A stretch of DNA of 64,000 bases. Origin: JAMLIN01 sp964476625. Its GTDB lineage: Bacteria; Pseudomonadota; Gammaproteobacteria; Burkholderiales; Burkholderiaceae_E. Below, piece after piece: positions 33,795-42,044 of this stretch; the stretch's first letter is position 1, and each line of letters begins with the position of its first letter. The notes beneath the pieces were generated by a model. That model saw only the letters and a list, made by a program, of their open reading frames with translations, was not told the DNA's origin and searched no databases. The position numbers were made by a program, and so were the translations under genes. The stretch is from the NCBI GenBank assembly GCA_964476625.1, contig CAYZBJ010000001.1:62001-126000 (forward strand), written 5' to 3'.

Positions 33795-34616
33795 ATGGCC
33801 CGCAGCACCAGACGATTCGTCGACCTGTCGATCTACCTCGAGAACGACGTGGCGTCCGATCCGCCCGGACTCGAACCGCATATCGACTACATCACCCACG
33901 ACACCTCGGTCGAGCAGATCGCGAAGTTCTTCCCCGGCCTCGCGCCCGGCGACCTGCCCGATGGCGAGGGCTGGGCGGTCGAAAGGGTCCGGCTGTCGAC
34001 CCACAACGGCACCCACCTCGATGCGCCCTACCACTTCCACAGCACCATGGACCGGGCCCTGGGCGAGCGCAAGCCGTCGACCACCGTCGACGAAGTGCCG
34101 CTCGAATGGTGCTTCCAGCCGGGAGTGAAGCTCGACTTTCGCCACCTGCCCGACGGCCATGTCGTGAGCGCCGCCGAGGTCGAGGCCGAGCTCGCCCGCA
34201 TCGGACACGTCCTGCAACCGCTCGAGATCGTCGTGGTCAACACGCGCGCCGGCAGCCGCTACGGCAACCCGGACTACGTGTCGGCCGGCTGCGGCATGGG
34301 CTACGAGGCCACCATGTACCTGCTCGAGCGCGGGGTGCGCCTGACCGGCACCGACGCCTGGAGCTGGGACGCCCCCTTTGTGCATACCGCCGGCAAGTAC
34401 GCCGAGACGGGCGACGCCTCGCTGATCTGGGAAGGCCACAAGGCCGGCCGCGACATCGGCTACTGCCACATCGAGAAGCTGCACAATCTGGAGGCCTTGC
34501 CCGGCGACGGCTTCATCATCAGCTGCTTCCCGCACAAGATCCGCGGCGCGTCGGCGGGCTGGACCCGGGCGGTGGCGATCTTCGACGAAGCCCTGCTCGC
34601 GGCCGAAACGAACTGA
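33795..34616 (+). CDS. Cyclase family (kynurenine-formamidase-like) metal hydrolase
   Basis: A 273-residue protein with the family signature HNGTHLDAPYHF at residues 70-81, which binds the catalytic zinc or manganese, and a later YGNPDYVSAGCGMGYEAT segment. The cyclase/KynB family hydrolyses amide or lactone bonds, for example N-formylkynurenine or isatin. Next to an ornithine-cyclodeaminase-like enzyme, it may serve an amino-acid or hydantoin-type breakdown route (inference). ATG 33795 follows AAGGAGACAAGG, a very good ribosome binding site. Intact. Confidence 0.87.
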   Translation: MARSTRRFVDLSIYLENDVASDPPGLEPHIDYITHDTSVEQIAKFFPGLAPGDLPDGEGWAVERVRLSTHNGTHLDAPYHFHSTMDRALGERKPSTTVDEVPLEWCFQPGVKLDFRHLPDGHVVSAAEVEAELARIGHVLQPLEIVVVNTRAGSRYGNPDYVSAGCGMGYEATMYLLERGVRLTGTDAWSWDAPFVHTAGKYAETGDASLIWEGHKAGRDIGYCHIEKLHNLEALPGDGFIISCFPHKIRGASAGWTRAVAIFDEALLAAETN

Positions 34617-34632
34617 GGTCGGAACCGTATCG

Positions 34633-35325
34633 ATGTCCTCGGAAACCAGCGCACTGCCCAAGCCACCGCCCTTCATCACCCGCGACAGGCTGGTCGACGG
34701 GTCGCTTCTCGCAACCTGGCGGGCGAAGTCGCCACCCGGATCGATTCGCAGCGATGCGGAGCTCGACGCCTCGCTCGAGACCACCCTGGCCACCCACTCG
34801 CCCGGCGAGGATGTCCTCGTCTTCGGCTACGGCTCGCTGATGTGGAACCCCGCCATCGAGCATGTCGGCGCCGAACGCGCCCATGTCCATGGCTGGAGCC
34901 GGCGCTTCTGCCTGCGCATGGTGCTCGGCCGGGGTAGTCCCGAGCGCCCGGGCCTGATGCTCGCCCTCGATCGCGGCGGCTGCTGCTACGGCCTCGCCTT
35001 CCGGATCGCCGCCGGCCAGGTGCGCGACGAACTGCGCCTGCTGTGGCGGCGCGAAATGCTCTCGGGGGCCTACGAGGCGCGCTGGGTCGCGGCGACCATC
35101 GCCGGCCGCCGCACCCGGGCGCTGACCTTCGTGGTCAACCGCGGCCACCCACGCTATACCGGCAAGCTGCCGCCGGCCGAGGTGGCGCACCTGCTCGCCA
35201 CCGGCCAGGGCATCCACGGCAATTGCCGGCACTACTTCGACAGCACCATCGCGTCGCTCGGCGAGATGGGAGTGCGCGACGCGGCGCTCGAACGGATCCG
35301 GATGGCGCTCGCCGCGCTGCCCTGA
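34633..35325 (+). CDS. chaC: ChaC-like gamma-glutamylcyclotransferase
   Basis: A 230-residue protein. The substrate loop VFGYGSLMWNP is at residues 63-73, followed by the ChaC block VHGWSRRFCLRMVLGRGSPERPGLMLALD, and later WRREMLSGAYEARWV, supplying the catalytic glutamate, and VVNRGHPRYTG. ChaC enzymes split glutathione to 5-oxoproline and Cys-Gly in the cytosol. It follows the cyclase gene by 16 bases and probably shares its transcript. It ends next to the stop of a convergent gene at 35326. Confidence 0.88.
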   Translation: MSSETSALPKPPPFITRDRLVDGSLLATWRAKSPPGSIRSDAELDASLETTLATHSPGEDVLVFGYGSLMWNPAIEHVGAERAHVHGWSRRFCLRMVLGRGSPERPGLMLALDRGGCCYGLAFRIAAGQVRDELRLLWRREMLSGAYEARWVAATIAGRRTRALTFVVNRGHPRYTGKLPPAEVAHLLATGQGIHGNCRHYFDSTIASLGEMGVRDAALERIRMALAALP

Positions 35326-35934
35326 TCAGCCGCGCCGGGCGAGCGCGGCTTCCTCGACGTCGCGCAGGCGATCCTTGCCGAAGTAGATCGCGTCGTCCAC
35401 GAAGAAGGTGGGCGCGCCGAAGGTACCGCGCTCCACCGAGCGAGCGGTGCTGTCGACCAGCGCCTGCTTGACCTCGGGGCTGGACGAACGCTCGATGATG
35501 TCGTCGGCCGGCAGCCCGGCCGCCCTCATCGCCTCGGCGAACACCGCCGGATCGGCCATGGCGCGCCCTTCCGCCCACATGGCGCGGAACATCGCGTCGA
35601 CATAGGGCTCGAAGACCGCGAGACCCTGCGCAGCGACCGCGCCGCGCATCAGGGCCAGCGTGTTCACCGGGAAGTGCGGGTTCCAGCGAAACTCCGCCAG
35701 GCCGTGGCGCTCGACGAAGCGCTTCGTCTCGAGCCGCTCGTAGTCGAGCTTGTTGCGGATGCCCGAGAACGCCTCGCCCGGCGAGCGATTGCTGGTGAGC
35801 TTGAACACGCCGCCCAGCAGGATCGGCACATAAGTGAACTTCGCGCCGATGCGCTGCTCGATCGCGGGCAGCACCCGGTGGCTGAGGTAGGCGTTGGGGC
35901 TGCCGAAGTCGAAGTGGAATTCAAGGGTCGTCAT
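35326..35934 (-). CDS. 2-hydroxychromene-2-carboxylate isomerase-like, DsbA-fold protein
   Basis: A 202-residue protein of the kappa-class GST/DsbA family. The N-terminus LEFHFDFGSPNAYLSH holds the serine (S12) that replaces the CxxC of DsbA and activates glutathione. The end FGAPTFFVDDAIYFGKDRL carries the cis-proline and the typical family tail. In naphthalene pathways it isomerises 2-hydroxychromene-2-carboxylate; in unrelated genomes its substrate is often unknown. The stop abuts that of the ChaC-like gene on the other strand. Glutathione links the two, which may be chance. Confidence 0.87.
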   Translation of the reverse strand: MTTLEFHFDFGSPNAYLSHRVLPAIEQRIGAKFTYVPILLGGVFKLTSNRSPGEAFSGIRNKLDYERLETKRFVERHGLAEFRWNPHFPVNTLALMRGAVAAQGLAVFEPYVDAMFRAMWAEGRAMADPAVFAEAMRAAGLPADDIIERSSSPEVKQALVDSTARSVERGTFGAPTFFVDDAIYFGKDRLRDVEEAALARRG

Positions 35935-36010
35935 GGGGTTCTACCTGGGCGCGATACCATGCGCGGGGCCCGCAAGCATGGAGCGATGCGGGAATTATAC
36001 GAGGCGTGAC

Positions 36011-37117
36011 ATGAACGCGAACGACCCGGAGAACACCCGACAGTACGAAGCCTGGCACGCGGTCGGCGACCTGTACCACGCCTGGTTCACCGGCCTGATC
36101 ATGTCCATCGCCAGCCGCAAGGGCTCGCGGCAGGCGGCCGACTTCGTGTTCAGGGTCTTCCGGCGACAGCAGCAGGAGCGCTTCCTGCTCGGCATCGAGC
36201 GATTCGGCCTGCAGGATGTTCCGCATGCGATGGCCTGCGCGCAGTACCACTACCTCGGCAACCTGCTGGGGGGCGTGCCGGTGCAGTACATCCGCGAGTC
36301 CGACCGCAAGGCATGGGTACGGTATCCCGCACCACGCTGGATGTGGCGCGGTACCGCGATCTGCGCGATCCCCGGCGAGGTCTCGCTCGGCATGCTGCAG
36401 GGATGGCATGCCAACAACGGCGTGTCCCTGGGCAACCCCCGGCTCGGCTTCGTCTGCACCAAGCAGATGGCCGACGGCCAGGATGGACTCGAAGGCTTCT
36501 ACTACGAATACGATCGCGACCTCGCCCCGCACGAGCGGCTCGCCTTCGCCCGGCACCTCGAAGCGCCGGAGTTCGACCCCGCGCTCGCGCCGAAGCTCGA
36601 AGGCGATGCCTGGCCGCGCTCGCGCATCGAGAAGTCTTATCGCAACTACGCGATGGAGTATGTCCGCTCGGCGCTTCCCGTCGTAGTCGAGCAGTTCGGC
36701 CCCTACGACGCGGGCCACCTGCTGCACCTCACCGGCCGGCTGATCGGCATGCAGTTCCATGGAGAGCTGGCCCCGCGCATCTCCGCGGCCGGCGGCGCGA
36801 CGGACATGCGGGCGTTCGGCGAATTCCTGGTCTCGTTCCTCGGCGCCCAGGGCGACCAGGCGGAACTCACGAACACCGGCACCGGCTTGCGAATCACGCA
36901 GGACCGCTGGCGCCTGGCCGACGCCGCGCCGGGATTCCATCCGATGCACTGCCAGGCTCTCGCCGGCACCGTCGAAGGCTTTCTAGCCGCCAGCAACCGG
37001 CGGCTCGTCGTGAGCTGCGACGCTGCGCCAGGCAATGAGGGGACGGCGCTCACCTGGACGATCGCCCCGCGCAGCCCGGCAACGCTGCGGTCCGCCGATT
37101 CCGTCTATCCTGCCTGA
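36011..37117 (+). CDS. Uncharacterised conserved protein
   Basis: A 368-residue soluble protein not matching a family I recognise. ATG 36011 (MNANDP) fits the coding composition; earlier in-frame ATGs are antisense to the neighbouring gene. It has W/Y-rich aromatic blocks (YEAWHAVGDLYHAWFTGLI, APRWMWRGTAICAIP, WHANNGVSL), the run QYHYLGNLLGG and a late GMQFHGELAPRISAAGGA. Conserved-looking histidines and acidic residues are spread through it. No signal peptide or membrane helix. It is divergent from the isomerase gene and upstream of the polyol operon. Confidence 0.6.
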   Translation: MNANDPENTRQYEAWHAVGDLYHAWFTGLIMSIASRKGSRQAADFVFRVFRRQQQERFLLGIERFGLQDVPHAMACAQYHYLGNLLGGVPVQYIRESDRKAWVRYPAPRWMWRGTAICAIPGEVSLGMLQGWHANNGVSLGNPRLGFVCTKQMADGQDGLEGFYYEYDRDLAPHERLAFARHLEAPEFDPALAPKLEGDAWPRSRIEKSYRNYAMEYVRSALPVVVEQFGPYDAGHLLHLTGRLIGMQFHGELAPRISAAGGATDMRAFGEFLVSFLGAQGDQAELTNTGTGLRITQDRWRLADAAPGFHPMHCQALAGTVEGFLAASNRRLVVSCDAAPGNEGTALTWTIAPRSPATLRSADSVYPA

Positions 37118-37241
37118 GGGCCCTGCCGGCGCCGGCGGTAACCGACGGGCCGGGTGCGCAGGCATCCGGACATGCGCCGCGCCCGACCGGCGTCTCAGGC
37201 CCTGGTCGAAGCGCCGGGAATGGCAGGCAACAGGAGGAGCA

Positions 37242-37271
37242 ATGGCACCGGCCAGGAGACAGATCCCATGA
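37242..37271 (+). promoter_or_regulatory. Nine-codon leader reading frame overlapping the FAD-oxidase start
   Basis: ATG at 37242 stands four bases after a perfect AGGAGG (37232-37237). It encodes only MAPARRQIP before a TGA that overlaps the oxidase ATG (ATGA at 37268-37271). The oxidase has its own AGGAGA inside this leader. It may couple or tune translation of the oxidase. Confidence 0.4.
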
Positions 37272-38749
37272 GCGGCGAAACCCACGCGGCCTATCGCAGC
37301 TTCGGCGGACTCGACGATGCGCGGGCGAAGTCGATCGCCGCCGAGCTCGCCACGATCGTCGGGGCGGACCGCGTCCTCGTCGGCGACGCCGCCCGGCGCA
37401 AGCATCCCGGCGACCAGAGCTGGCTCACCTTCATCCATGCCCATTTCGGCAAGCCGCTGAACCGGCCGGACGTGGTCGTCACGCCCACGACGACCGCGCA
37501 GGTCTCGGCCATCATGAAGCTCGCCACCCGCCTGCGGGTGCCGGTCACCCCGGTGGGCGGCGCCTCCGGCGTGCAGGGCGCGGCGAACGCCAACTGCGGC
37601 GGCATCCTGCTCGACCTGTCGGCCATGACGCGCATCCGCAAGCTCGATCGGGCCTCGCTGACCTGCACCGTCGAACCGGGCCTGCTCGTGATGCGCTTCG
37701 AGGAACAGTTGAACGCGCAGGGCCTGAGCTTCACCCACTACCCGGCTTCGGCCGAGTGGGCGAGCGTCGGCGGTTCGGTCGCCGCGCGCGGCTCCGGCGT
37801 GCTGTCGACCAGGTACGGCAACATCCAGGACCATGTGCTCTCGGCCGAGGTGGTGCTGCCCGACGGCGCGATCGTCGAGTTGCCGAATGTTCCCAAGCAC
37901 GGCGTCGGCCCGGAGCTGACCCAGCTCTTCATCGGCAGCGAAGGGATCCTGGGCGTCATCACCGCAGTGCGGGTCAAGCTGCGCCAGGCCCCGGCCGGAC
38001 GGCGCTTCAGCGTGTTCCGGTTCGGGAGCCTCGCCCAGGGCATCGAGGCCGGCCGGCAGATCATGACCAGCGGCCTGCGCCCAGCGGTCATGCGCCTCTA
38101 CGATCACGACGCCGCCACCAGGAGCCTCGAGCGCGCCGTGGAAGCGGGGCTCGACGGCGAGACGATGATCCTCATGGTCGATGGCGACCACCCGCGCATG
38201 ATCGATCTCGAAGGCGCCCTGTGCGACGAGATCTGCGTCGCCAATGGCGCCCGCGCCCTCGATGCAAGGATCGGGCAGACCTGGTGGGACCGGCGCTACG
38301 CCTTCTACCATCCGCCGCATGCGCCCGAACTGCCGCAGATCTGGTGCACGATGGATGCGGTATCGGACTTCGCGCACATCGAGGGGCTCTACGACAAGGT
38401 CACCCGGGCGATCCGCGACTCCATCGAACCGAAATGGGGTCTGACCCTGAAAACCCATCTCTCGCACTGGTTCGACTGGGGAGCGATGATCTATCCGCGC
38501 TTCGGCGTTCCGAAGGGGCCGGACGACCTCGATGAAGCCGTCGCACTGCACGACCGGATCGTGGGCGCCGCGGCGCTCGCGGCGATCGAAGCGGGCGGCG
38601 TCATGAACGACCACCACGGGGTGGGCATGCGTCTCGCGCCCCATCTGGAGCGCCAGTTCGGCGCGAGCGGCATGGCGCTGATGCAATCGATCAAGTCGGG
38701 GATCGATCCGCACAACATCCTCTGCCCCGGGAAGATGGGCATGAAGTAG
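37268..38749 (+). CDS. FAD-binding oxidase of the glycolate/D-lactate oxidase or alkyl-DHAP synthase type
   Basis: A 493-residue flavoprotein. The PCMH FAD-binding domain is at about residues 60-240: RPDVVVTPTTTAQVSAIMKLA, VPVTPVGGASGVQGAANAN (diphosphate loop), YPASAEWASVGGSVAARGSGVLSTRYGN, and FIGSEGILGVIT. The C-terminal cap ends DPHNILCPGKMGM, the usual tail of this group, with a HHG near 455. Family members oxidise 2-hydroxy acids or form ether lipids. Followed by an FGGY kinase and a GldA-like dehydrogenase, a role in oxidising a hydroxy acid or polyol phosphate is likely (inference). Confidence 0.83.
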   Translation: MSGETHAAYRSFGGLDDARAKSIAAELATIVGADRVLVGDAARRKHPGDQSWLTFIHAHFGKPLNRPDVVVTPTTTAQVSAIMKLATRLRVPVTPVGGASGVQGAANANCGGILLDLSAMTRIRKLDRASLTCTVEPGLLVMRFEEQLNAQGLSFTHYPASAEWASVGGSVAARGSGVLSTRYGNIQDHVLSAEVVLPDGAIVELPNVPKHGVGPELTQLFIGSEGILGVITAVRVKLRQAPAGRRFSVFRFGSLAQGIEAGRQIMTSGLRPAVMRLYDHDAATRSLERAVEAGLDGETMILMVDGDHPRMIDLEGALCDEICVANGARALDARIGQTWWDRRYAFYHPPHAPELPQIWCTMDAVSDFAHIEGLYDKVTRAIRDSIEPKWGLTLKTHLSHWFDWGAMIYPRFGVPKGPDDLDEAVALHDRIVGAAALAAIEAGGVMNDHHGVGMRLAPHLERQFGASGMALMQSIKSGIDPHNILCPGKMGMK

Positions 38750-38796
38750 ATCGTACGAAGACGGTCGGGGGAGACAATGAATCCTGGACTCGAGCC

Positions 38797-40311
38797 ATGA
38801 AGCGCTCGCACCTGATGGGCATCGACATCGGCGCCGGCAGCCTGAAGACCATGATCGTCGCGGCCGACGGCAGGGTGCGCGGGTCGGCCAGCGCCGAGTT
38901 GCGCACCGCCAGCCCGCACCCGGGCTGGAGCGAGCAGGATCCGGCCGACTGGTGGCGGGCCCTGTGCGATACCGTGCCGCGCGCGCTCGCCGAGGCCGGG
39001 CTTGCCGGCGGCGAGATCGCGGCGATCTCGTTGAGCGCCGGCGCGCACACGCCGGTGCTCGAGGATGCGCAAGGGCAGGTGATTCGCCCGGCCATCCTCT
39101 GGAGCGATGCGCGCAGCGGCGCCGAGTCCCGCGAGCTGCAGGAGAAGTTCGGTGAGGAGATCCTCGCGCTCGGCTGCAACCGCCCGGCGCCGACCTGGAC
39201 CCAGCCGCAACTACTCTGGCTCTCGCGCCACGAACCCGAGGCCTTCGCCCGGATCCGGCGCCTGTACGTGGCCAAGGACTGGCTGCGTTCGCGCCTGACC
39301 GGCACCTGGGAAATGGATGCCACCGAAGGGGTCGGCACCCTGCTCTTCGACGGCCGGCGCAACGAGTGGTCGGCGCGACTATGCGAGATGATCGGCCTCG
39401 ACCCGGCCGTGCTGCCGCCGATCGTGGCGCCGACCGCGGTGGTCGGCGAAGTCACAACGACAGCCGCCGCGGCCAGCGGCCTGGCCGCCGGCACGCCGGT
39501 GGTCTGCGGCAGCTCGGACACCTCGGTCGAGACCTTCGGCGCCGGCGCGGCCGCCAGCGGCCAGGGCGCGGTGAAACTTGCAACGGCCGCAGCGATCAGC
39601 ATCGTCGGCCGGGAGCCCCGGCCCGATGCGACGGTGATCAACTATCCGTTCTGCGTACCGGGCCACTGGTACACCATCGGCGCGACCAATTCATGCGCCT
39701 CGGCCCATCGCTGGCTGCGCGACGCCTTCTTCGCCGACGAAACCCGTTCGGGCGCCGAGATGTTCGAGCTCATGGATCGCCATGCCGCCGCGATCGCGCC
39801 GGGCGCCCAGGGGCTGGTGTTCCATCCCTACCTCCAGGGCGAGCGCACCCCGCACTGGGACCCCCTGCTGCGGGCCGACTTCATCGGCCTGAGCTTCGCC
39901 CACGACCGGCGCCATATGGTGCGGGCGCTCTACGAGGGCATCGCGCTGTCGCTGCGCGACGTGCTCGTCCAGTTGCGCGGCCGCGGCCTCGACCTGCAGG
40001 AGGCGCGCATCATCGGTGGCGGCTCGCACAGCGCCACCTGGCGACAGATCGTCGCCGACGTGCTGGGCGTCTCGATCCTGCTGCCGCGCGAGACCGACGC
40101 CTCCTACGGCGCAGCGCTGATCGCCGGGGTCGGGATCGGCATCTTTCCGGACGCGGCAAGTGCAGTGGAGCAGGGCGTCTCGGTCGTCGCCCGGCACGAG
40201 CCGAATCCCGCCCATCGCGGACTCTACGACGACCTGTACGGCATCTACCGCGACGCCGCCCTGCGCCTGGTCGACATCAACCACCGGCTCGCCGGTCTCG
40301 GAGGCCACTGA
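38797..40311 (+). CDS. FGGY-family carbohydrate kinase, xylulokinase-like
   Basis: A 504-residue sugar kinase with both actin-like ATPase domains: GIDIGAGSLKTMIV near the start (phosphate 1), WSDARSG near 105, KDWLRSRLTGTW near 163, HPYLQGERTPHWDP near 345, and the ATP-binding GGGSHSATWRQIVADVLG near 407. These follow xylulokinase more than glycerol kinase. It phosphorylates a sugar or polyol with ATP. Its TGA overlaps the ATG of the next gene (TGATG), so it is coupled to the GldA-like dehydrogenase; together with the FAD oxidase this forms a polyol or sugar-acid route. Confidence 0.87.
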   Translation: MKRSHLMGIDIGAGSLKTMIVAADGRVRGSASAELRTASPHPGWSEQDPADWWRALCDTVPRALAEAGLAGGEIAAISLSAGAHTPVLEDAQGQVIRPAILWSDARSGAESRELQEKFGEEILALGCNRPAPTWTQPQLLWLSRHEPEAFARIRRLYVAKDWLRSRLTGTWEMDATEGVGTLLFDGRRNEWSARLCEMIGLDPAVLPPIVAPTAVVGEVTTTAAAASGLAAGTPVVCGSSDTSVETFGAGAAASGQGAVKLATAAAISIVGREPRPDATVINYPFCVPGHWYTIGATNSCASAHRWLRDAFFADETRSGAEMFELMDRHAAAIAPGAQGLVFHPYLQGERTPHWDPLLRADFIGLSFAHDRRHMVRALYEGIALSLRDVLVQLRGRGLDLQEARIIGGGSHSATWRQIVADVLGVSILLPRETDASYGAALIAGVGIGIFPDAASAVEQGVSVVARHEPNPAHRGLYDDLYGIYRDAALRLVDINHRLAGLGGH

Positions 40312-41393
40312 TGCGCGCTTTTGGAGCGCCACGGCGCTATGTCCAGGGCGCGGGCGCCCTCGGGCAACTCGGCACGCTCGCCGCCGAGTACGGCTCGCGG
40401 CCCTTCATCGTCGCCGACGACATCGTCCTGGGATTGCTGCGCCCACAGCTCGAAGCCGGCCTCGGCGCGCTCGCGGCCAGCGCCGAATTCGCCCGCTTCG
40501 GTGGCGAATGCACCGCTGCGGAAATCGACCGGCTGGTCGCGGCGGCCCGCGCCGTCGGCGCCGACGTGGTGATCGGGGTGGGCGGCGGCAAGGCGATCGA
40601 CGCCGCCAAGGGCGTGCGCATCGGCCACGATGCACCGCTGGTCATCGTGCCGACGGTGGCTTCCAACGATTCACCGACCAGCCGCCTGGTCGTGACCTAC
40701 ACGGCGCAGCACGTCCTGGATACCGTGCGCACCATGCATGCCAATCCGGACGTGGTGCTGGTCGACACCGCGGTGCTGGTGCGCGCCCCCGAGCGCTTCT
40801 TCGTCTCCGGCGTCGGCGACGCGGTCTCGAAGAAGTTCGAAGCCGCGCAATGCATCGCGACCGGCAACAACAACTTCTACGGCGCCCGCCCGCCGCGCCT
40901 CGCGCAGGTGATCGCCGACGCCTGCTACGACATCATCCGCGCCGACGCCGAGCAGGCGCTGGCAGCGGTGCGCACGCAGGTGATCGACGACGCCTTCGAG
41001 CAGACGATCGAGGCCACCATCCTGCTCTCGGGCCTCGCCTTCGAGAACGGCGGCCTGTCGATCGCCCACTCGCTCACCCGCGGCTTCTCGGTGGTGCCGG
41101 GCGTCGCCGATTCGCTCCACGGCGAACAGGTCGCCTTCGGCCTGCTGGTGCAGCTGGTCCTCGAAAAGCGTCCCGACGGCTTCATCGCCGACCTGCTCGA
41201 CTTCTACGGCCGGATCGGCCTGCCGCGCTCGCTCACCGACCTTGGTCTGCAGGGTGATGCGGCCGAAGCCGCGGGCCGGATCGCAGCGGACACATGGGCG
41301 CGGGCGCCCTATGTGAAGGCGCTCGCCGAAGGTGTCGATCCGCAGAAGCTCGAGGCGGCGGTGCTGGCGGCGCACCGGCTCACGGGGCGCTGA
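40311..41393 (+). CDS. Glycerol dehydrogenase-like iron/zinc alcohol dehydrogenase
   Basis: A 360-residue protein of the GldA group. The N-terminal NAD-binding domain has the GGGKAIDAAKG motif near residues 87-97 and VPTVASNDSPTS near 118. The metal-binding domain contains VSGVGDAVSKKFEA (aspartate), SIAHSLTRGFSVV (histidine) and SLHGEQVAFGLL (second histidine). The family interconverts glycerol and dihydroxyacetone or similar polyols. It starts inside the kinase stop codon. The substrate is probably the same polyol as that of the kinase. Confidence 0.87.
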   Translation: MRAFGAPRRYVQGAGALGQLGTLAAEYGSRPFIVADDIVLGLLRPQLEAGLGALAASAEFARFGGECTAAEIDRLVAAARAVGADVVIGVGGGKAIDAAKGVRIGHDAPLVIVPTVASNDSPTSRLVVTYTAQHVLDTVRTMHANPDVVLVDTAVLVRAPERFFVSGVGDAVSKKFEAAQCIATGNNNFYGARPPRLAQVIADACYDIIRADAEQALAAVRTQVIDDAFEQTIEATILLSGLAFENGGLSIAHSLTRGFSVVPGVADSLHGEQVAFGLLVQLVLEKRPDGFIADLLDFYGRIGLPRSLTDLGLQGDAAEAAGRIAADTWARAPYVKALAEGVDPQKLEAAVLAAHRLTGR

Positions 41394-41415
41394 CGACGTG
41401 CCGGCATCGGAACAG

Positions 41416-41464
41416 AATATGAACTTCCTTGAGAAAGGCAAGTTTCCATCAAGAAGTTCATATT
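41416..41464 (+). terminator. Long hairpin between convergent genes
   Basis: AATATGAACTTC (41416-41427) and GAAGTTCATATT (41453-41464) are perfect 12-base arms, extended inward by CTTGA and TCAAG with one bulged C. The element lies between the dehydrogenase stop (41393) and the convergent small gene (41480). A strong stem with an AT-rich outer end can stop transcription from either side, although there is no long T run, so other roles are possible. Confidence 0.5.
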
Positions 41465-41479
41465 TCTCCTACTTGCCGA

Positions 41480-41764
41480 TCAACGCGCCTCGATGCGCGC
41501 GATCGCCGCGGCAGTGGCCGCCGCAACGGCGGCATCACCGGGGAACCGGAACGTGACCAGGGCCAGCGCGCCGAGGTAACTGCGATCGCCATGGGTGGCG
41601 AGCCAGCCGAGCACGGCCAGGACCTCGTCGCGTTCCTCCTCGCGCAGGACCCGGGTCGCCCAGTCGTGGATCAGGCGGCTGCGGGCGGCGAAGCGGCAGG
41701 CGGAGGATGCGGGCCTGGCGACCAGGTCGGCGCGCTGGCGATCGGGGGTCTGGGTGTTCGACAT
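41480..41764 (-). CDS. Small uncharacterised helical protein
   Basis: A 94-residue protein. ATG 41764 follows AAAAGGAGCCTCC, a good site. It is helical throughout (LIHDWATRVLREEERDEVLAVLGWLA, then AVAAATAAAIARIEA). The pattern suggests a small all-alpha fold, perhaps dimeric. No family recognised. It lies opposite the MmgE/PrpD gene, with 280 bases of shared upstream DNA in which I see no further gene. Confidence 0.6.
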   Translation of the reverse strand: MSNTQTPDRQRADLVARPASSACRFAARSRLIHDWATRVLREEERDEVLAVLGWLATHGDRSYLGALALVTFRFPGDAAVAAATAAAIARIEAR

Positions 41765-42044
41765 CCTGGAGGCTCCTTTTCGTTCGGGCATGAGGCATTC
41801 CACATCGCCGACGAACGGTCGAATCGGCGGATAAAGGCGGCTTCATCCCCGCAATCCCACCTTTCGGGATCCGCCCGTCGCCCCGGGCAAGCCGCTCGCA
41901 CCCGATTCGTCCCCTGCCTGTCGGCCAGGCCTCGGCCCCCAACCGCATCAAATCCGGTCGAACGGCCGGTTCCGGAATCGCGAATTGCCCGTCCGCTTCT
42001 CCGAGAGCACAGTGGGCGACCGGAACACTCCCTGGCCAGGCCCC

